A DNA stretch of 64,000 nt from Dreissena polymorpha (taxonomy: Eukaryota; Mollusca; Bivalvia; Myida; Dreissenidae): positions 63,087,122 through 63,151,121 of the forward strand of contig NC_068367.1 of the NCBI RefSeq assembly GCF_020536995.1, read 5' to 3'. The position numbers and the translations under genes are program-made. The notes under the pieces were generated by a model. It was not told the DNA's origin, did not search any database, and worked only from the letters and a program-made list of their open reading frames with translations. The first letter of the stretch is position 1, and each line of letters begins with the position of its first letter. This document shows, one piece after another, positions 47,500 to 59,945 of this stretch.

Positions 47500-49730
47500 T
47501 GTAGGGTATAACCGCGAAATATTTCCTCGGTGAAAAGAGAGCCTAATATTTTAAAAAGTCTATGCAGTTTATCTAGTTTTAATTTCCCAATAATTGCAAA
47601 AGGACAAGAAAATATTGTATTTTCTTTAATGCTACATTCACTCAATCGCACTTTTTAAGAAACAGTTCTTCTTTTAATCATTTTCTTTCTGCTTAGTTTT
47701 TTTATCAACAGATTTCTCCATCATTTCGAAAATTAAAAAATAAATTGTTAATATTTCCCCAAATAAATGTTAATGTATCCACTCTTGATCAAAGACAATA
47801 AATGGTTTTTAATTAAAAACGAGTAAAAACTGATACCACTTAAGAGCATTAACTTCCAGTGGTAATCATTAAAAGGTAATTACAATCCAACTTCACATAC
47901 AATAAGTAATATGCCCCCGCTCTTGTGACATGATTATATGTAAGAAAATATCCAAAAATAGATGATGAATGCCGATGGGATATTTTGCCGTCGTATTCCA
48001 TAATATTTAGCAGGGTTTCTGTTTGTTGTTTTAATTAATGGCTTAACTCGTCACAACAATGTTATGCGTTATTGTGATTCGCACATTTAATGACAGAGCG
48101 AAAGTTTAATGCTACATACAAATAGCTAGTTCAAACCTAAGCATTGTCTTACAAAAGCTGTATTTACGAAAACATATTTAACATTAAATAAAATAGAAAT
48201 ATTTCATTTACTTTGTCTAACATTAACAATACAGCTATCAAAAGCTCAAGTAAATATTTAAAAAAACATAAAAAGGACACAATGAGCTTTTTTGTTTTAT
48301 TGCACTATTGATATTGATCGATAAATAACGGAAATGTCATGATATTTATTGCTAAATCTTAACGAATTGTTTACCTTGACTTTCAAATGTACAAAATGCA
48401 TCGAAACAAATATATGCGTGCATAACTGACCTAGTTTATGTAAGATTAAATGAAGAATGCCTAAAAAAATGAGTTTAAACAGTAGAATAAACATTTTAAA
48501 GCAATAAAACAAAACATAAATGTGTAAATGTACATCGACATTCATTGCTTGTGCAAACAGGTTTGCATTCCCCTCTTTATGAATAGACGTGTCCATGAAA
48601 TAGATGTGATTCATGTACATAGCAACATTTTTATCGTTAACGCTAGTATTTGGCGAGTCTATTGAAAGTACTAATATTATAAATATTTAAGTATAATTGT
48701 AATTTTCAAATTTCATTAAAAAACACGTAATACACATGTTGCAATCAATGATGTTTAATGTAACATTTAACAATACATTTCTTAATTAAACTATAATTAT
48801 TATGCAAATATCAGCTGAATATAATTTCTCTTGATCTACACCTGAAGTTTGAATGGTTAGTGTTTTTACCGTATGTCACGTGCAGGAGATATGGTTAAGA
48901 TTGATTCAGATAATAAACCTTAAATTATATATCTGTGGCGCCGTAAACTTGAACTCCGATATATTGGCCGTTTTAACACGGGTCATGCGTTGTTGCGAGA
49001 TGAAAGCAAGCAAAACGAAAAAATTAATAACAATCCGTGAGTCGTTATATGATTTCAGCATCAGCAGTGCGTTCAAAAAAGGAACGCAGACAGAGAAAAG
49101 TTGGTCGCTGCATATGGCAATAAGCATGCGCCACTGTTTGATTACGATACAGGTTTGTTCTTAATAAAATAGCTAGGTCGTTCATTTGGTGAACAGCATA
49201 CTCTCTGCATATAATCATTTTGAAGGATTTGTCTCCTTTCGTGTCTGTTGTGTTAATTGCTTGTAAAACATTTATATTCGTGCATACTTTTGAATGGTAT
49301 TATGTTTAGGTGAAAATGGTTTCCTACATTTTATTTCTTAAAAACTTTATCTAATTGCAAACGTATCTTTTCCTCTTCAACATGCATTATACTATCATGA
49401 ATACACAACATATATTGTATCTACTGAATTTAATACTGCACATGTTATATCGAACATTTACTGCCTATAATATCGCTGATGTGCATTACATGTTTACCAA
49501 TTATATGAGCCTTAGAATTCTTTAAACGTAACAGATAATTTTTATTTGAAGACGTTCTTAAACGTGACATTCTAAAAAGTGTTTCCGTAAATAGACTCAC
49601 TAATGGAGCAACCATATCAGTAAATGTATTATTAGCTCGCCTGACGAAAAAGCGCGTGCAAAACAATTCGAGATTTTTCGTAACTAAGAAGTTGTCTCCC
49701 ATTCGGACAGGTATCACGAGTATCCCGGGT
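47500..49730. other. AT-rich non-coding DNA
   Basis: No gene supported. Open frames at 48,853-49,164 (+) and 49,445-49,753 (-) lack recognisable domains. Confidence 0.4.
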
Positions 49731-49733
49731 AAA

Positions 49734-50211
49734 TTTAGGTCACAATATACCAAAAGATTTCCTTAACAAATTCAATTTAAAACCGACACTTTCAACGAAA
49801 AATAAAGTCAAACTTTTGCGCGTTTACACCCCCATACCCATACCTTTTCTTAAAGAGCATGCCAAGCCGAAGGGATTTACACAATAAAAAAGAAGGTCAT
49901 CCAGTATGTAAGAAAGAACTCGACGCGAATCAACGGTAACTGTTTTGAGGCCACCTTTTTACCGGCTGATCTCCAGTTGATGAGGGTTTCCCGCCATCTG
50001 TCAAAATCTCATGTAGTCTCCAACCTATAAGCAAAACACTGAATTTGTAGTATACAACAATGTTTTCCCTACCACATGCACACAGAAATATTCAAAAATA
50101 AAGTCATGGCAAGTGCCCGAAAAGAGAATTGTGTCTTCAAATAAATGACGTTCCATTCTTTAGAGGGTAAAGCATTGAACACAAAAATGATTTAGTATAT
50201 TGTAACCTAAA
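49734..50211 (+). mobile_element. 478-bp TIR repeat, copy 1
   Basis: Starts TTTAGGTCACAATATAC and ends GTATATTGTAACCTAAA, a 17-base inverted pair with one mismatch. It is nearly identical to 52,307-52,785 in the same orientation. It has no protein of its own. The ends are not TG...CA, so I read it as a MITE-like unit. Confidence 0.85.
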
Positions 50212-51045
50212 GGAGAAATATATTCTGATTAAAATGTGTTTTTATTGCATACTATTATCTTCCTATTCATATTGCACCATTATATTAAGTTTGGCTGGAT
50301 TATCTGTCCATTTGGCCATTTAAATCATATTTTTACACGCTGGTGTTTTCCGTCCGAAGAAGGCGATTTTAGACCTGTAAAAGCTTAAATGTCCCTTTAA
50401 GATTTAAAGCTGTTGGGTTCAATATCTGCAACAATATACCAAAACAAACCAAATAGATAGGCACGTGGGGCTTATGCGGGGTGAGGAAAGAATGAATTTG
50501 TTAGATATTTTCATTCTAAGCAATTTTGATAATGTCTCTTTAGTGTTGTTTTTTTTAAATCACCCCAGAAATGTCAATTTCAAAGCAAAAAAATAATCCA
50601 ATTTAATCCAAAACAATAAAAAAATAGTAAAAATGAGAGATCAAAGATACTTTAAAGTGTATAAATCAATAAGCTTCCAATAACTTGTTGTTGCGCAACA
50701 ATAAAAGTGTGAAATCTTGAAAGCGCCTTTGCGCTCGTAGCCCCTTTATTTACCAGCAGCCAATGATATATTCTAGCATATAATGTCGTGGGTGCCTTTA
50801 AATTGCAGCAGAAGGTCAATATGCACTGCCAGCTCTCATTTAGAGGTTCAAGAGAATACAAAATTTCTTATTTTGGGCACAAAATAAGTACTTTTGACTA
50901 TTTTTATGGTGGCAATCAGGTCAAAATGAAGGTTCATAACCGAGCGAAAGAAAAAAATGCTCATGTTGGGTGTTTAGACTGGAAGGAAAGGTTAAAATGA
51001 ACAAGATACATATATGTAGGCAAGCATTTTAAGCTAAGCAATGAG
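50212..51045. other. Non-coding DNA inside the 478-bp repeat pair
   Basis: AT-rich with no gene I can support. It lies between the two 478-bp repeats. Confidence 0.4.
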
Positions 51046-51049
51046 GTTC

Positions 51050-51385
51050 CATGTACTAACAGGGGTAGAAAGGGAGTTCAGATCAATGTAGGCTTCCTGA
51101 AAGGGGTTTCTAGTACTTCTTCTGGGGACACAGCTTCACGCAGAATTCTCAACACAACAAATATCATCGATCCATGTCACCTTTGTATGCAAAGACACGC
51201 GAATAAGGTCAATACTTTCCTTACATCACTGAATGAGAGAAGCATGTACCAAATAAAAAACAAAACTGGTTGCTGAAAGTGCCACATTTTGGCAAAAAGA
51301 TCCCTCTAAGGTAATTACATGATGAAGGGGACACTCGCTACAACAATCCTATGTTTAAGTCTGACGCGACATCCTTTCAAGCCAG
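51050..51385 (+). pseudogene. Fragment of an unnamed multi-copy mollusc protein family
   Basis: The plus strand reads TRGRKGVQINVGFLKGVSST, then SRRILNTTNI and MQRHANKVNTFLTSLNERSM, and a little later TRYNNPMFKSDATSFQARTL followed by a GTAAGC donor near 51,389. I recall this pattern (a RG-x-G-x-x-x-N lead, then KxAN-x-V, then ARYNNPLF and FQAGTQT) from large repeat-protein families of molluscs, possibly Mutator-like, but I cannot name it securely. It is broken by at least two frame interruptions. It sits between the two 478-bp repeats. Confidence 0.45.
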
Positions 51386-51389
51386 AACA

Positions 51390-52306
51390 TTAACAGTAAG
51401 CATATTGTGAGAAAACAATACCAAACACAAGCTAATTGTAGGGTTACAAGTAGCAAATCAACTCAGCTGTACTGCATGCATGCTCAAGAACAAGGATAAA
51501 CCTGTTGAGTGCCAACTTCCGCTGCCAGCAAAGCACGAGCTTTACGTGTCGGGACGCGGAACTATAGATTCAAACTGCACGGAGAATTGCACAACGGCAA
51601 GGGTTTGAGTGAAGACAAACCTGATTATGGCAGTATTTCACACCTTAAGCATCGTTTATATGCTTATTTGCTTGTGTACATGATAATAATTTAGTATTAT
51701 TACCTGTTTTGCCATCAATAACCCTTATGCATTGACCCTCGGCTTAGTCGCAGGCATTCCTCTACCTAAAAAAGTCAAAATACCCAATAGAAATAGATAT
51801 AAAATGAAAAAACACATGCATTTATGTATTTCAAGTGTATTTCTATGAATAATATGAAGTGATAAAGCTTGTTATATTCATGATTGTACTAAACATGAAT
51901 GCTGGCTCATCTAAGCATCTGCTGCACTGTCCAAACTGTAAAATTGTCCGCGATTTCATGTCGGTGAAATGGGGCTCTGTTTGAATGTTAATGCTTTACG
52001 CACAAGCTTTTGTTGCGTTACTGGATCACGGAGACCCAGGCGTTATATTCTGACTTTATGTAGCACATTAATGCTACACGGTCAACCAATATGCCTTTAA
52101 TTTTAAGTTGGAAAGCAATTTAGCCCTTATTCGGCTATATACGGGTGGGGGATCAACTTGAAAAACAACTATTCCAGGTCAAATCATCTGAATTCATACA
52201 TTTAATGCACTTATAATCTTCTCTTTTGCTAAGAAATGACCAAAAATCAGCTTTCCCAGTCATATTTTGCACTTGCAGATGATTTTTCATTTTTACCTCA
52301 AGTTAG
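51390..52306. other. Non-coding DNA inside the 478-bp repeat pair
   Basis: A short plus-strand stretch near 51,509-51,600 may be a further relic of the same family. Otherwise nothing is seen. The frame that enters the second repeat from 52,236 is partly made of the repeat itself. Confidence 0.35.
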
Positions 52307-52785
52307 TTTAGGTCACAATATACCAAAAGATTTCCTTAACAAATTCAATGTAAAACCGACAACTTCAACGAAAAATAAAGTCAAACTTTTGCGCGTAGAC
52401 ACCCCCATACCCATACCTTTTCTTAAAGAGCATGCCAAGCCGAATGGATTTACACAATAAAAAAGATAGGTCATCCAGTATGTAAGAAAGAACTCGACGC
52501 GAATCAACGGTCACTGTTTTAAGGCCACCTTTTTACCCGCTGATCTCCAGTTGATGAGGGTTTCCCGCCATCTGTCAAAATCTCATGTAGTCTCCAACCT
52601 ATAAGCAAAACACTAAATTTGTAGTATACAACAATGTTTTCCCTACCACATGCACACAGAAATATTTAAAAATAAAGTCATGGCAAGTGCCCGTACAGAG
52701 AGTTGTGTCTTCAAATAAATGACGTTCCATTCTTTAGAGGGTAAAGCATTGAACACAAAAATGATTTAGTATATTGTAACCTAAA
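52307..52785 (+). mobile_element. 478-bp TIR repeat, copy 2
   Basis: Direct-orientation copy of 49,734-50,211, differing at only a handful of positions by eye, with the same inverted ends TTTAGGTCACAATATAC and GTATATTGTAACCTAAA. Confidence 0.85.
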
Positions 52786-52794
52786 AAGCGGTCC

Positions 52795-53045
52795 GTCTAA
52801 AATGCGTATATGACTCATATCCGCGGATATGACCGAAAAGTGCGGATATGGACGAATATAAGCAATATCGACACTTTTTCTGCAATGTTTATTCTAATGT
52901 TTACTGAAAAATACACACTATGTATTAAATATGCAAGGTAAAAATATCTTATATTTGATTGTTACTATATATTATAGTTTATTGGTACGTAAAAATATGC
53001 ACGTTTTTTATTTATTCAAATGAACACAGGATATCGTAGTGCTAC
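52795..53045. other. AT-rich DNA with an ATATCCGCGGATAT palindrome
   Basis: Near 52,828 lies the 14-base palindrome ATATCCGCGGATAT with two further GCGGATATG half-copies around it. No gene. Confidence 0.5.
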
Positions 53046-53320
53046 ATTTAAATGTTTTAAGAATGATTATAACCATTATAGTTGAAAAGCAATGCATGCC
53101 CAGGTAAAATTTTAGATTTTTCGTTAATATTTAAACAGTTTATATCCAATATCCCGGTAAGTTAAAATACGAAGCCGATATGTTTAAGATTAATTTTACA
53201 GCTGTTACATTCACTTATAAAACATAATATTAACGAAAAATCTAAAATTTTAGCGGGACATGCATTGCTTTTCAATAACATCGCAACTATAATGGTTAAA
53301 ATCATTCTTAGTTTAAACAT
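53046..53320. mobile_element. Foldback element with ~85-bp arms
   Basis: The left arm (53,046-53,131) carries AAAAGCAATGCATGCCC and AAAATTTTAGATTTTTCGTT. The right arm (53,226-53,320) carries AACGAAAAATCTAAAATTTT and GGGACATGCATTGCTTTTC. The spacer is about 95 bases. Non-coding. Confidence 0.8.
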
Positions 53321-53519
53321 ATTTATTTCTTATGGCATGTACAATATATACAGATGTTACACAATATAAGCAGAAAAGGATTGAAACGAAAGAAGCAAGT
53401 TCTTATATAGTTTCTCTCCTTAGAATTAATATTTACACATGGAAGTTGCAGTGTTTAAAGACTACACATTTCATGATGTATGCCAGTAGTAACAAGACGG
53501 GATATAAACATTTAAAAAA

Positions 53520-56500
53520 GTGAGGTGATCAAGGTAGGATGAAGGATTTTGGTTGTGGGTCAATGTCAAATAAATGCAACGTCGAGTCGGGATCGGATTG
53601 TTATAAGAAACGCTTAGATTCGGTGATGTATTGTTGGACACAAAGAAAAATAGTAGAGTTATCATCATCGTTTAGGGATGTATTGCCAAAGAGGAGCGTA
53701 TCAAGGTCTACAGGATTTATAATTCTTAAGACATTGTTCATTAACTTTGTCCGTATTACGCTATAATAAGAACATGTGAAGAAGAAGTGGAAGTTAGACT
53801 CAATATCTCCACAGCGACAAAGAGGAAAAAATAATATTTTTAGCGTAAAGGTGCTCATTAAGGGAACTGGATTTGGTCCTTAATCGCGTGTGAATGACTT
53901 GAGAATGACGTTTACCTATGTAATAGTACGATGGTGTTATAACTTTATTCCTGTTAAGTTTAGATTTAAATGCATTCAACGATTCACTATTTTTAACATC
54001 ATCTGGTAGGTTATTCCATTTTTGAGTGACTGCGGGTACGAATGAATTGTAGTAAAGGGTTGTTCTAGATTCGGAAGTACGTAAGTCATTAGCATTGCGA
54101 AGATTATACCTGGCAACAGATCCAACATGTTGGGGTACAAGGTCGGATAAATACTGTGGGGTAATCGAATTTTGCATTTTGTAGAATAACGTTAATTTAT
54201 GTTTGTCACGGCGGTCCTGAAGCGATTCCCAGTTAATTTCCTTATGCAGGTCAGTTAATGAAACTAGTTTAGACGATCCACAAGCGATTTGCGCTGCTTC
54301 ATTTTGAATTTTATCAATTTCGATTTTTTCCGCTTGGGTGCAATTGTCCCATATCACGTCTGAATATTCGATAAGAGGTCGAATAAACGATATGTAAATT
54401 ATTTCAAGAGATTTCCGATCAAGTGTGAATCTTAGTTTTCGCATAATATTAATTCGATTCCATGCTTTTTCTGTTATGTATTTAATATGGATGTTCCATT
54501 TACAGTCTTAAGAGAGGAAAACCCCTAGATGTTTGTGGGAACCGACCTCTGGTATTTGTTTAGACATCATTGTAAAAGTACATTGATTTGGATGTTGCTT
54601 TCTGGAGAATGTTAGGGATTCAGATTTTGAGGGATTAAATAATACATGCCAATCTAAAGCCCATTTAGATATTTTGTTGATATCACTCTGTAGTATTGTA
54701 TTTGAGATGATTGGATCATCGATAATAATGTATAGGGAAGTGTCATCAGCAAAAAAGCGAATATTACTTTTGATGTCGTAAACAATATCATTAATAAAAA
54801 TAAAAAATAACAGAGGCCCTAATATGGAACCTTGGGGAACACCGGCTTCTAATATTGCCCAGTTAGAGACTGCGCCTGGAAGTTCTACGCGTTGTCGTCT
54901 ATTATGAAGATAATTAGTAAACCAGGATAGTAACTTTCCTCGAATGCCAATAGCATTTAGTTTATGGAGAAGACCTTTGTGCCAGACCTTATCAAAGGCT
55001 TTACTGATATCAAAAAAGACAGCTTTTACCTCTAAACCATTGTCGAGGGTTTTACAAAACGTATCGTATATATATGTCAGTTGGTTAGTAGTTGAATCAC
55101 CTGGCAAAAATCCAGACTGAAAAGGCGTAAGTAATTTGTTACTAATGAGGTGATTATATACGTGTTTGAAAATGATTTTTTCGAAAACCTTTTCCATTGT
55201 ATTTAAGAGGGAAATTGGTCTATAGTTGCTAACTACTTTTTGAAAACAGCACTAACGTTAGCTTCTTTCCAACAACTCGGCATGATACATTTATTAATTG
55301 AAACGTTAAAGAACTGACAAAGAGGAGTGGACAGTTGATTTGGGCATTCTTTTAAAATTCGATTATTTATTCCATCTGGCCCCGATGCTTTGTCCACGGG
55401 AAGTGATTTAAGAATGTCTAGAACATCGGTAGGTGTAATGCATAGAGACTGCAACGAGTTAGCTATCGGTAAATTACTTAGTTCCGGCATATCTTCATTA
55501 GCGATTTCAATTTTGGACTGACTTTGAAAAAAATTGTTTAGGATATTTTCCTTTTCAAAACAATCGGTTGCGGTAGTATTGTCAATGGGATTTAGGAGTG
55601 CTGTATTAAGGTTTTTGCTAGGCTTATTAATAAAAGACTTAAGAATTCTCCACCAGTCCTTAGATGAATGGTTGTTTTGTTTACGTGTATTGGCTAAACT
55701 TTCGTAATGCTGATCTTTCGCTTGCCTTATTAATAAAATTGTTTTATTTCTAATTTTACGAAATTTAGACCAATAATTTGAGTTTTTAGATTTCGCGTGA
55801 TGATAGGCACGTTTGCGTTTTCTTATCATTCGACGAATGTGCGTATTAAGCCATGGTGGGTCACGCGGTTTAATTTTAATAGACTTGTTGTGGATACAAT
55901 ATTTAGCGTTAGAAACAATAGTATCGGTGATATTAACGCAATAAGTGTTAACATCATCATTTGCAATAGAATCCCAATCAAATGTAGAGAACCTTTCGCG
56001 AAGCAGGTCATAATTTCCATCTGCATATTTCCATATGTGACGCTCATATACTGTTGAATTTGGCTTATTATATTTAAATAAACCATATATGGGACAATGA
56101 TAACGGTTTTGTTGGTCAAAAAAAGGATCACCAACACCTGATAAGGCCAAGCTATCAAGATTACTTATTAATAATAGGTCAAGAATAGATGAAGACCCTT
56201 CCGTAAAGTGCGTAGGTTCGTCAATAACTTGAGCAAGACCATATTCAGTACACCAAGAATCAAGTTTTCGGGCTTGTCAGGGTTGATTGCTGTTAAGATT
56301 AAAGTCTCCGGTTATTATAATATCGGATATACCAGTTTCGATTGCCAAACCGATGGAGTCATCAATTAACTTAGTGTATGCTGTATCCGCGTTTGGTGGT
56401 CTATAAAATAACCCAAAAAGAACATTCCTTTTACTCTTAAAGTGTAGTTCAATCCAAATAGTTTCTAATGGAGTAAGTTCAAGATCCAGTCTACGTTCGT

Positions 56501-57040
56501 AGTGTATAAAATCTTTTAACATATAGCATTACCCCACCGTGGCTGTCCTGTGTTCGATCTTAACGTTCCGGTGTTTGGTATGAGGGGATAAGAAGCTCGT
56601 CAGTTACGATTGAATTATTAAGCCAAGTCTCGGAAAAAGATAATAAATCAAAACACGAGAGCTCTGCTGTGATGATGTCCATCTTGTGCCGTATACTTTG
56701 TACATTATACTGAATAAAATAAAAGTTGTTTTGCAATGATAATATATCAGTAAAATTATTGGACTCCGTGGCAGAGGATTCAGAAGAAAAAGTTAATAAC
56801 GGGCCTGGGTTTAATTCGATGTCTCCAGAAAGCAACATTAATAATGTCAGCCATGTGACTAGCATTACTATAAGAAATATATAAAATATTCGTTTTAAGA
56901 AATAAGAATTGGCAATCAAGCGTTTTCCAACTATCATGCGCTTGTATGGTCGTTTACAATCTCCACGCAGAGTTGTCGTTCCTTGCTCTCACATACAACT
57001 CTGCATAAGGCTCAGCACGCCATTTTGTCTACCAAATAGC
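53520..57040 (-). mobile_element. Near full-length LINE with 2A-like leader in ORF2
   Basis: On the minus strand the gene starts at ATG 56,937. A hydrophobic segment (residues about 13-36) precedes DIELNPGP (56,800-56,823). AP-endonuclease motifs follow (FIQYNVQSIRHKMDI; LLSFSETWLNNS; GLFYRPPNAD; ITGDFNLN; YHCPI), then RT (SNYRPISLLNTMEKVFEKII; AVFFDISKAFDKVWHKG; AGVPQGSILGPLLFFIFIND; FADD at 54,742-54,753), the thumb/connection region (WDNCTQAEKIEIDKIQNEAA; VTQKWNNLPDDVKNSES), and a CxC...H...C knuckle (PLCRCGDIESNFHFFFTCSY) ending at 53,601. Breaks are few: a one-base frame change near 56,510-56,530, stops at about 56,277 and 54,508, a small deletion near 55,215, and an A-run frame change near 53,835. 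The element is therefore young. FADD replaces the usual YADD. Upstream DNA to about 57,040 looks like a 5' UTR. Confidence 0.9.
56800..56937 (-). CDS. ORF2 leader: hydrophobic segment plus 2A-like peptide
   Basis: Residues 1-46 run from MIVGKRLIANSYFLKRIF through a long hydrophobic stretch to LSGDIELNPGP. D-(V/I)-E-x-N-P-G-P is the 2A consensus, at which the ribosome skips the Gly-Pro bond and releases the upstream peptide. 2A-like sequences at the N terminus of non-LTR ORF2 proteins are established in several invertebrates. Here the released leader would be 45 residues with a membrane or signal-like segment and the downstream protein would begin with Pro. Activity is inferred, not shown. Confidence 0.85.
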
Positions 57041-57049
57041 TAAAACCGA

Positions 57050-58010
57050 ACACACGCATACAATGTATATTTGTGTGGATATTTAAGATCGCATGCATTT
57101 AATTAAGAAATATGACTTTTAAATGTACGATAAATCGTGCAAAAACTTGTGAGTTTTAATGCGACTCTTTGGAACTATTTTATTGCCTATTTACATAGAT
57201 GTAATCATTCCACGCACTTCACAAATGTAAACAATTGTACATATTTTTTATTGAGTGACGTAAGGCATTGTTTCGACGTATTTATGTATGTTGGTTTCTT
57301 AACATAAAAAAACATATCAATTTTATAATAATTAATTAAGACTGATATAAGATATCATGGTATGAGATGGTTTTCTTTAATGCAGTTAATGCAATGTAAC
57401 CGTCGTGCAAGAGATTGTTTAGTATACTGTAACCTCAATGATGAACGCTTGGAATGATCATGACATGAATGAGACGCTTTCATAACAATAGTCCGTTCTG
57501 AGCCCAACACAGAGGTGAATGTAATGTGACCGTCATGCAAGAGATTGTGGTCGTTTAATGGACCGAGACAGTTGGGATTGACTTTTGATTATATTAAGTG
57601 TCGATATAAGAGCAATTTCATTGTTGTAAAGTGAGAGCAAAAAAAAAAGATTTAGGAATATGAAAAATAATCCGATCGCTTTGTATCTTGGTAGGATGTT
57701 ATGGGTATCCATCGTTTAACAATTGAAAAATTAGGTACTGTACGTTATATTTTCGAGTTATAATAGACCAGAAGACTGCAACGAATCCTTCATCCTGTAC
57801 ATAGTCAAAGAAAAAGAAAATGAAAATAAAAAAAGAAATAGGGAACAATATCAAAATGTATGAATTCATTTTATGAGTAAAGGTCACTTCAATAATTTTT
57901 AAGTGCTTAGTACATTTTAAACAATTGGTTATTTTGGTGATCGGTTTTCGTGGGCCAAAGACGAAGTGATGCATTCGACAGAGATAACAACCTATAATAA
58001 GTTACACATA
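57050..58010. other. AT-rich non-coding DNA
   Basis: Contains a 26-base direct repeat, AATGTAACCGTCGTGCAAGA-type, at about 57,392 and 57,521. No gene. Confidence 0.45.
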
Positions 58011-58019
58011 GATTCTGAC

Positions 58020-59945
58020 GATCAGGAAAGTGATGTTCACAATTAAAGTTAGAAAGTGAGAATTAGGTTTGGCACGTTAAATATATAAAAGTGTGAAAGC
58101 AATTTAAGGAAATGTTTACGTTTAGAGAAAAAGAGATTGCTAGATATACTAACTCTGAAATGTGGAAAACTGTCAAAAGTATTACTTCCAAAAAATAAAA
58201 AATAATACGGAATACATGTTAAGCATTAAGCTTAATCGTTAGATATATATGAACATTTACATAATTAATACTTAATTAAGTACACAGTTGTTCAAGCACA
58301 CTAAAAAACAATAAAGCATAGCAAATTGGCTCAATCAATATTAGTACATTGTTTACAAAATACAATATGATTATAACTTAAAGATCAAGTATTACGTACA
58401 CGTTAAGACTTCACACATAACAGAGAACGACTATCGTTGTATAAGGATTCTGATAATATAGTCAAAATACTACTGCAAACTTTAACAAATATATGTTAAG
58501 CATTAAGTTTAACCCTTAGACATATATTAAAATTAACATAATTAATACTTATCTAAGTACACAGTTGTTCACGTAAGAACGTGCGATTTAGATTTGACAT
58601 GTTAAGTTTATAATTGTTTAAGAGAAATTTATAGAAATGTTTACGTGTAAAAAGAGAGCTTGCTAGATATATTAAATCTGAATTGTAAAATACTGTCAAA
58701 AGTACTATTACAAGAAATAAAAAACATACATTCTTAGCATTAAGCTTGAACGTTAGATATATATGAGCATTTACATAAATAATACGTATTAAGGTAGACA
58801 ATGGTTCATGCGCACTAAAAAGCAGTAAGGCATAATCAATATACTCAATCAATGTATGTACATTGTAAACAATATGCAATATGATTGTATCTTAAATATT
58901 GATTATTATGTACACGTTAAAACCGCACATTTAAGCGAGAACGACTATCGTTGATCAAGGATTCAGAAAATATGGTCAATAATACTACTGCAAAGATTAG
59001 AAAACAAAAACATGTGGAGCATTAAGCTTAAACGTTGGATATGTATGAATATTTACATATTTAACACTTATTAAGTACACAGTTGTTCGCGTGCACTAGA
59101 TATATTAATTCTGAAATGTAAATACTGTCAAAAGTCCTATTATAAGAAATAAAAAACATACATGCTCAGCATTAAGATTAAACTTAAAACATATATGAGC
59201 ATTTACATAAATAATACTTATTAAGGTAGACAATGGTTCATGCGCCCTAAAAAGCAGTAAGGCATAAACAATAGACTCAATCAATGTAAGTACATTGTTT
59301 ACAATATGCAATATAAAATATTAAATATTAAATATTGATTATTATGTACACGTTAAGACCGCAAATTTAAGCGAGAACGACTATCGTTGATCAAGGATTC
59401 TGAAAATATGGTCAATAATACTACTGCAAAGATTAGAAAAAAAACATGTTAAGCATTAAGCTTAAACGTTGGCTATGTATGAAAATATACATAATTAACA
59501 CTAATTTAAGTACACAGTTGTTCACGTGCACTAAGAAGTAAAAATGGAAAGCATAACGAATCAACTCAGTCCAATGTAAGTACATTGTTTACGTTATGCA
59601 AAATGAGTATGTCTTAAAAATTAAGTATTACTGTTAGACTGCATAATTTAGACGTTAGATATATATGAACATTTTTAGATTTAAAACCTTTTTAAGTCTA
59701 CAATAGTTCACGTGCACTAAAAACAGCAAATCTTAACTTTTAGACTCAATCAAGTGTTAGTACATCGAATACAAATCCAATTAGACTTTGTCTTAGATGT
59801 TAAGAATTACGTGCACGATTAGACTGCACGTTATATATTTAGGTGGATATTTTCATATTTAATACCTATTAATGTCCACACTTGTTCACGTGCACTAAAA
59901 AGTAAAGCATAACAAATTGACTCCATTTAAGCGTATATACAGGGG
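58020..59945 (+). repeat. Complex tandem array with alternating unit types
   Basis: The landmark AGCATTAAGCTTAAACGTT-like text recurs near 58,217, 58,497, 58,737, 59,018, 59,166 and 59,452, with more eroded units to 59,940. Long units carry AGAACGACTATCGTTG; short units carry CTGAAATGTAAATACTGTCA. Long and short units alternate in part, a higher-order pattern. The flanking GTTCACGTGCACTAAAAAG is also repeated. Overlapping open frames are repeat artefacts. Confidence 0.8.

Noticed and set aside
47003-47651. Two overlapping 151-codon frames on opposite strands
   Set aside because: They are products of the CpG-rich inverted satellite; the Arg/Ser-rich text is periodic and not protein-like.
49734-52785. 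The paired direct repeats as long terminal repeats of a retroelement
   Set aside because: The units lack TG...CA ends and instead have their own inverted termini; no gag or pol text lies between them.
55797-56057. Plus-strand frame inside the 2A LINE
   Set aside because: It is a shadow of the minus-strand coding sequence.
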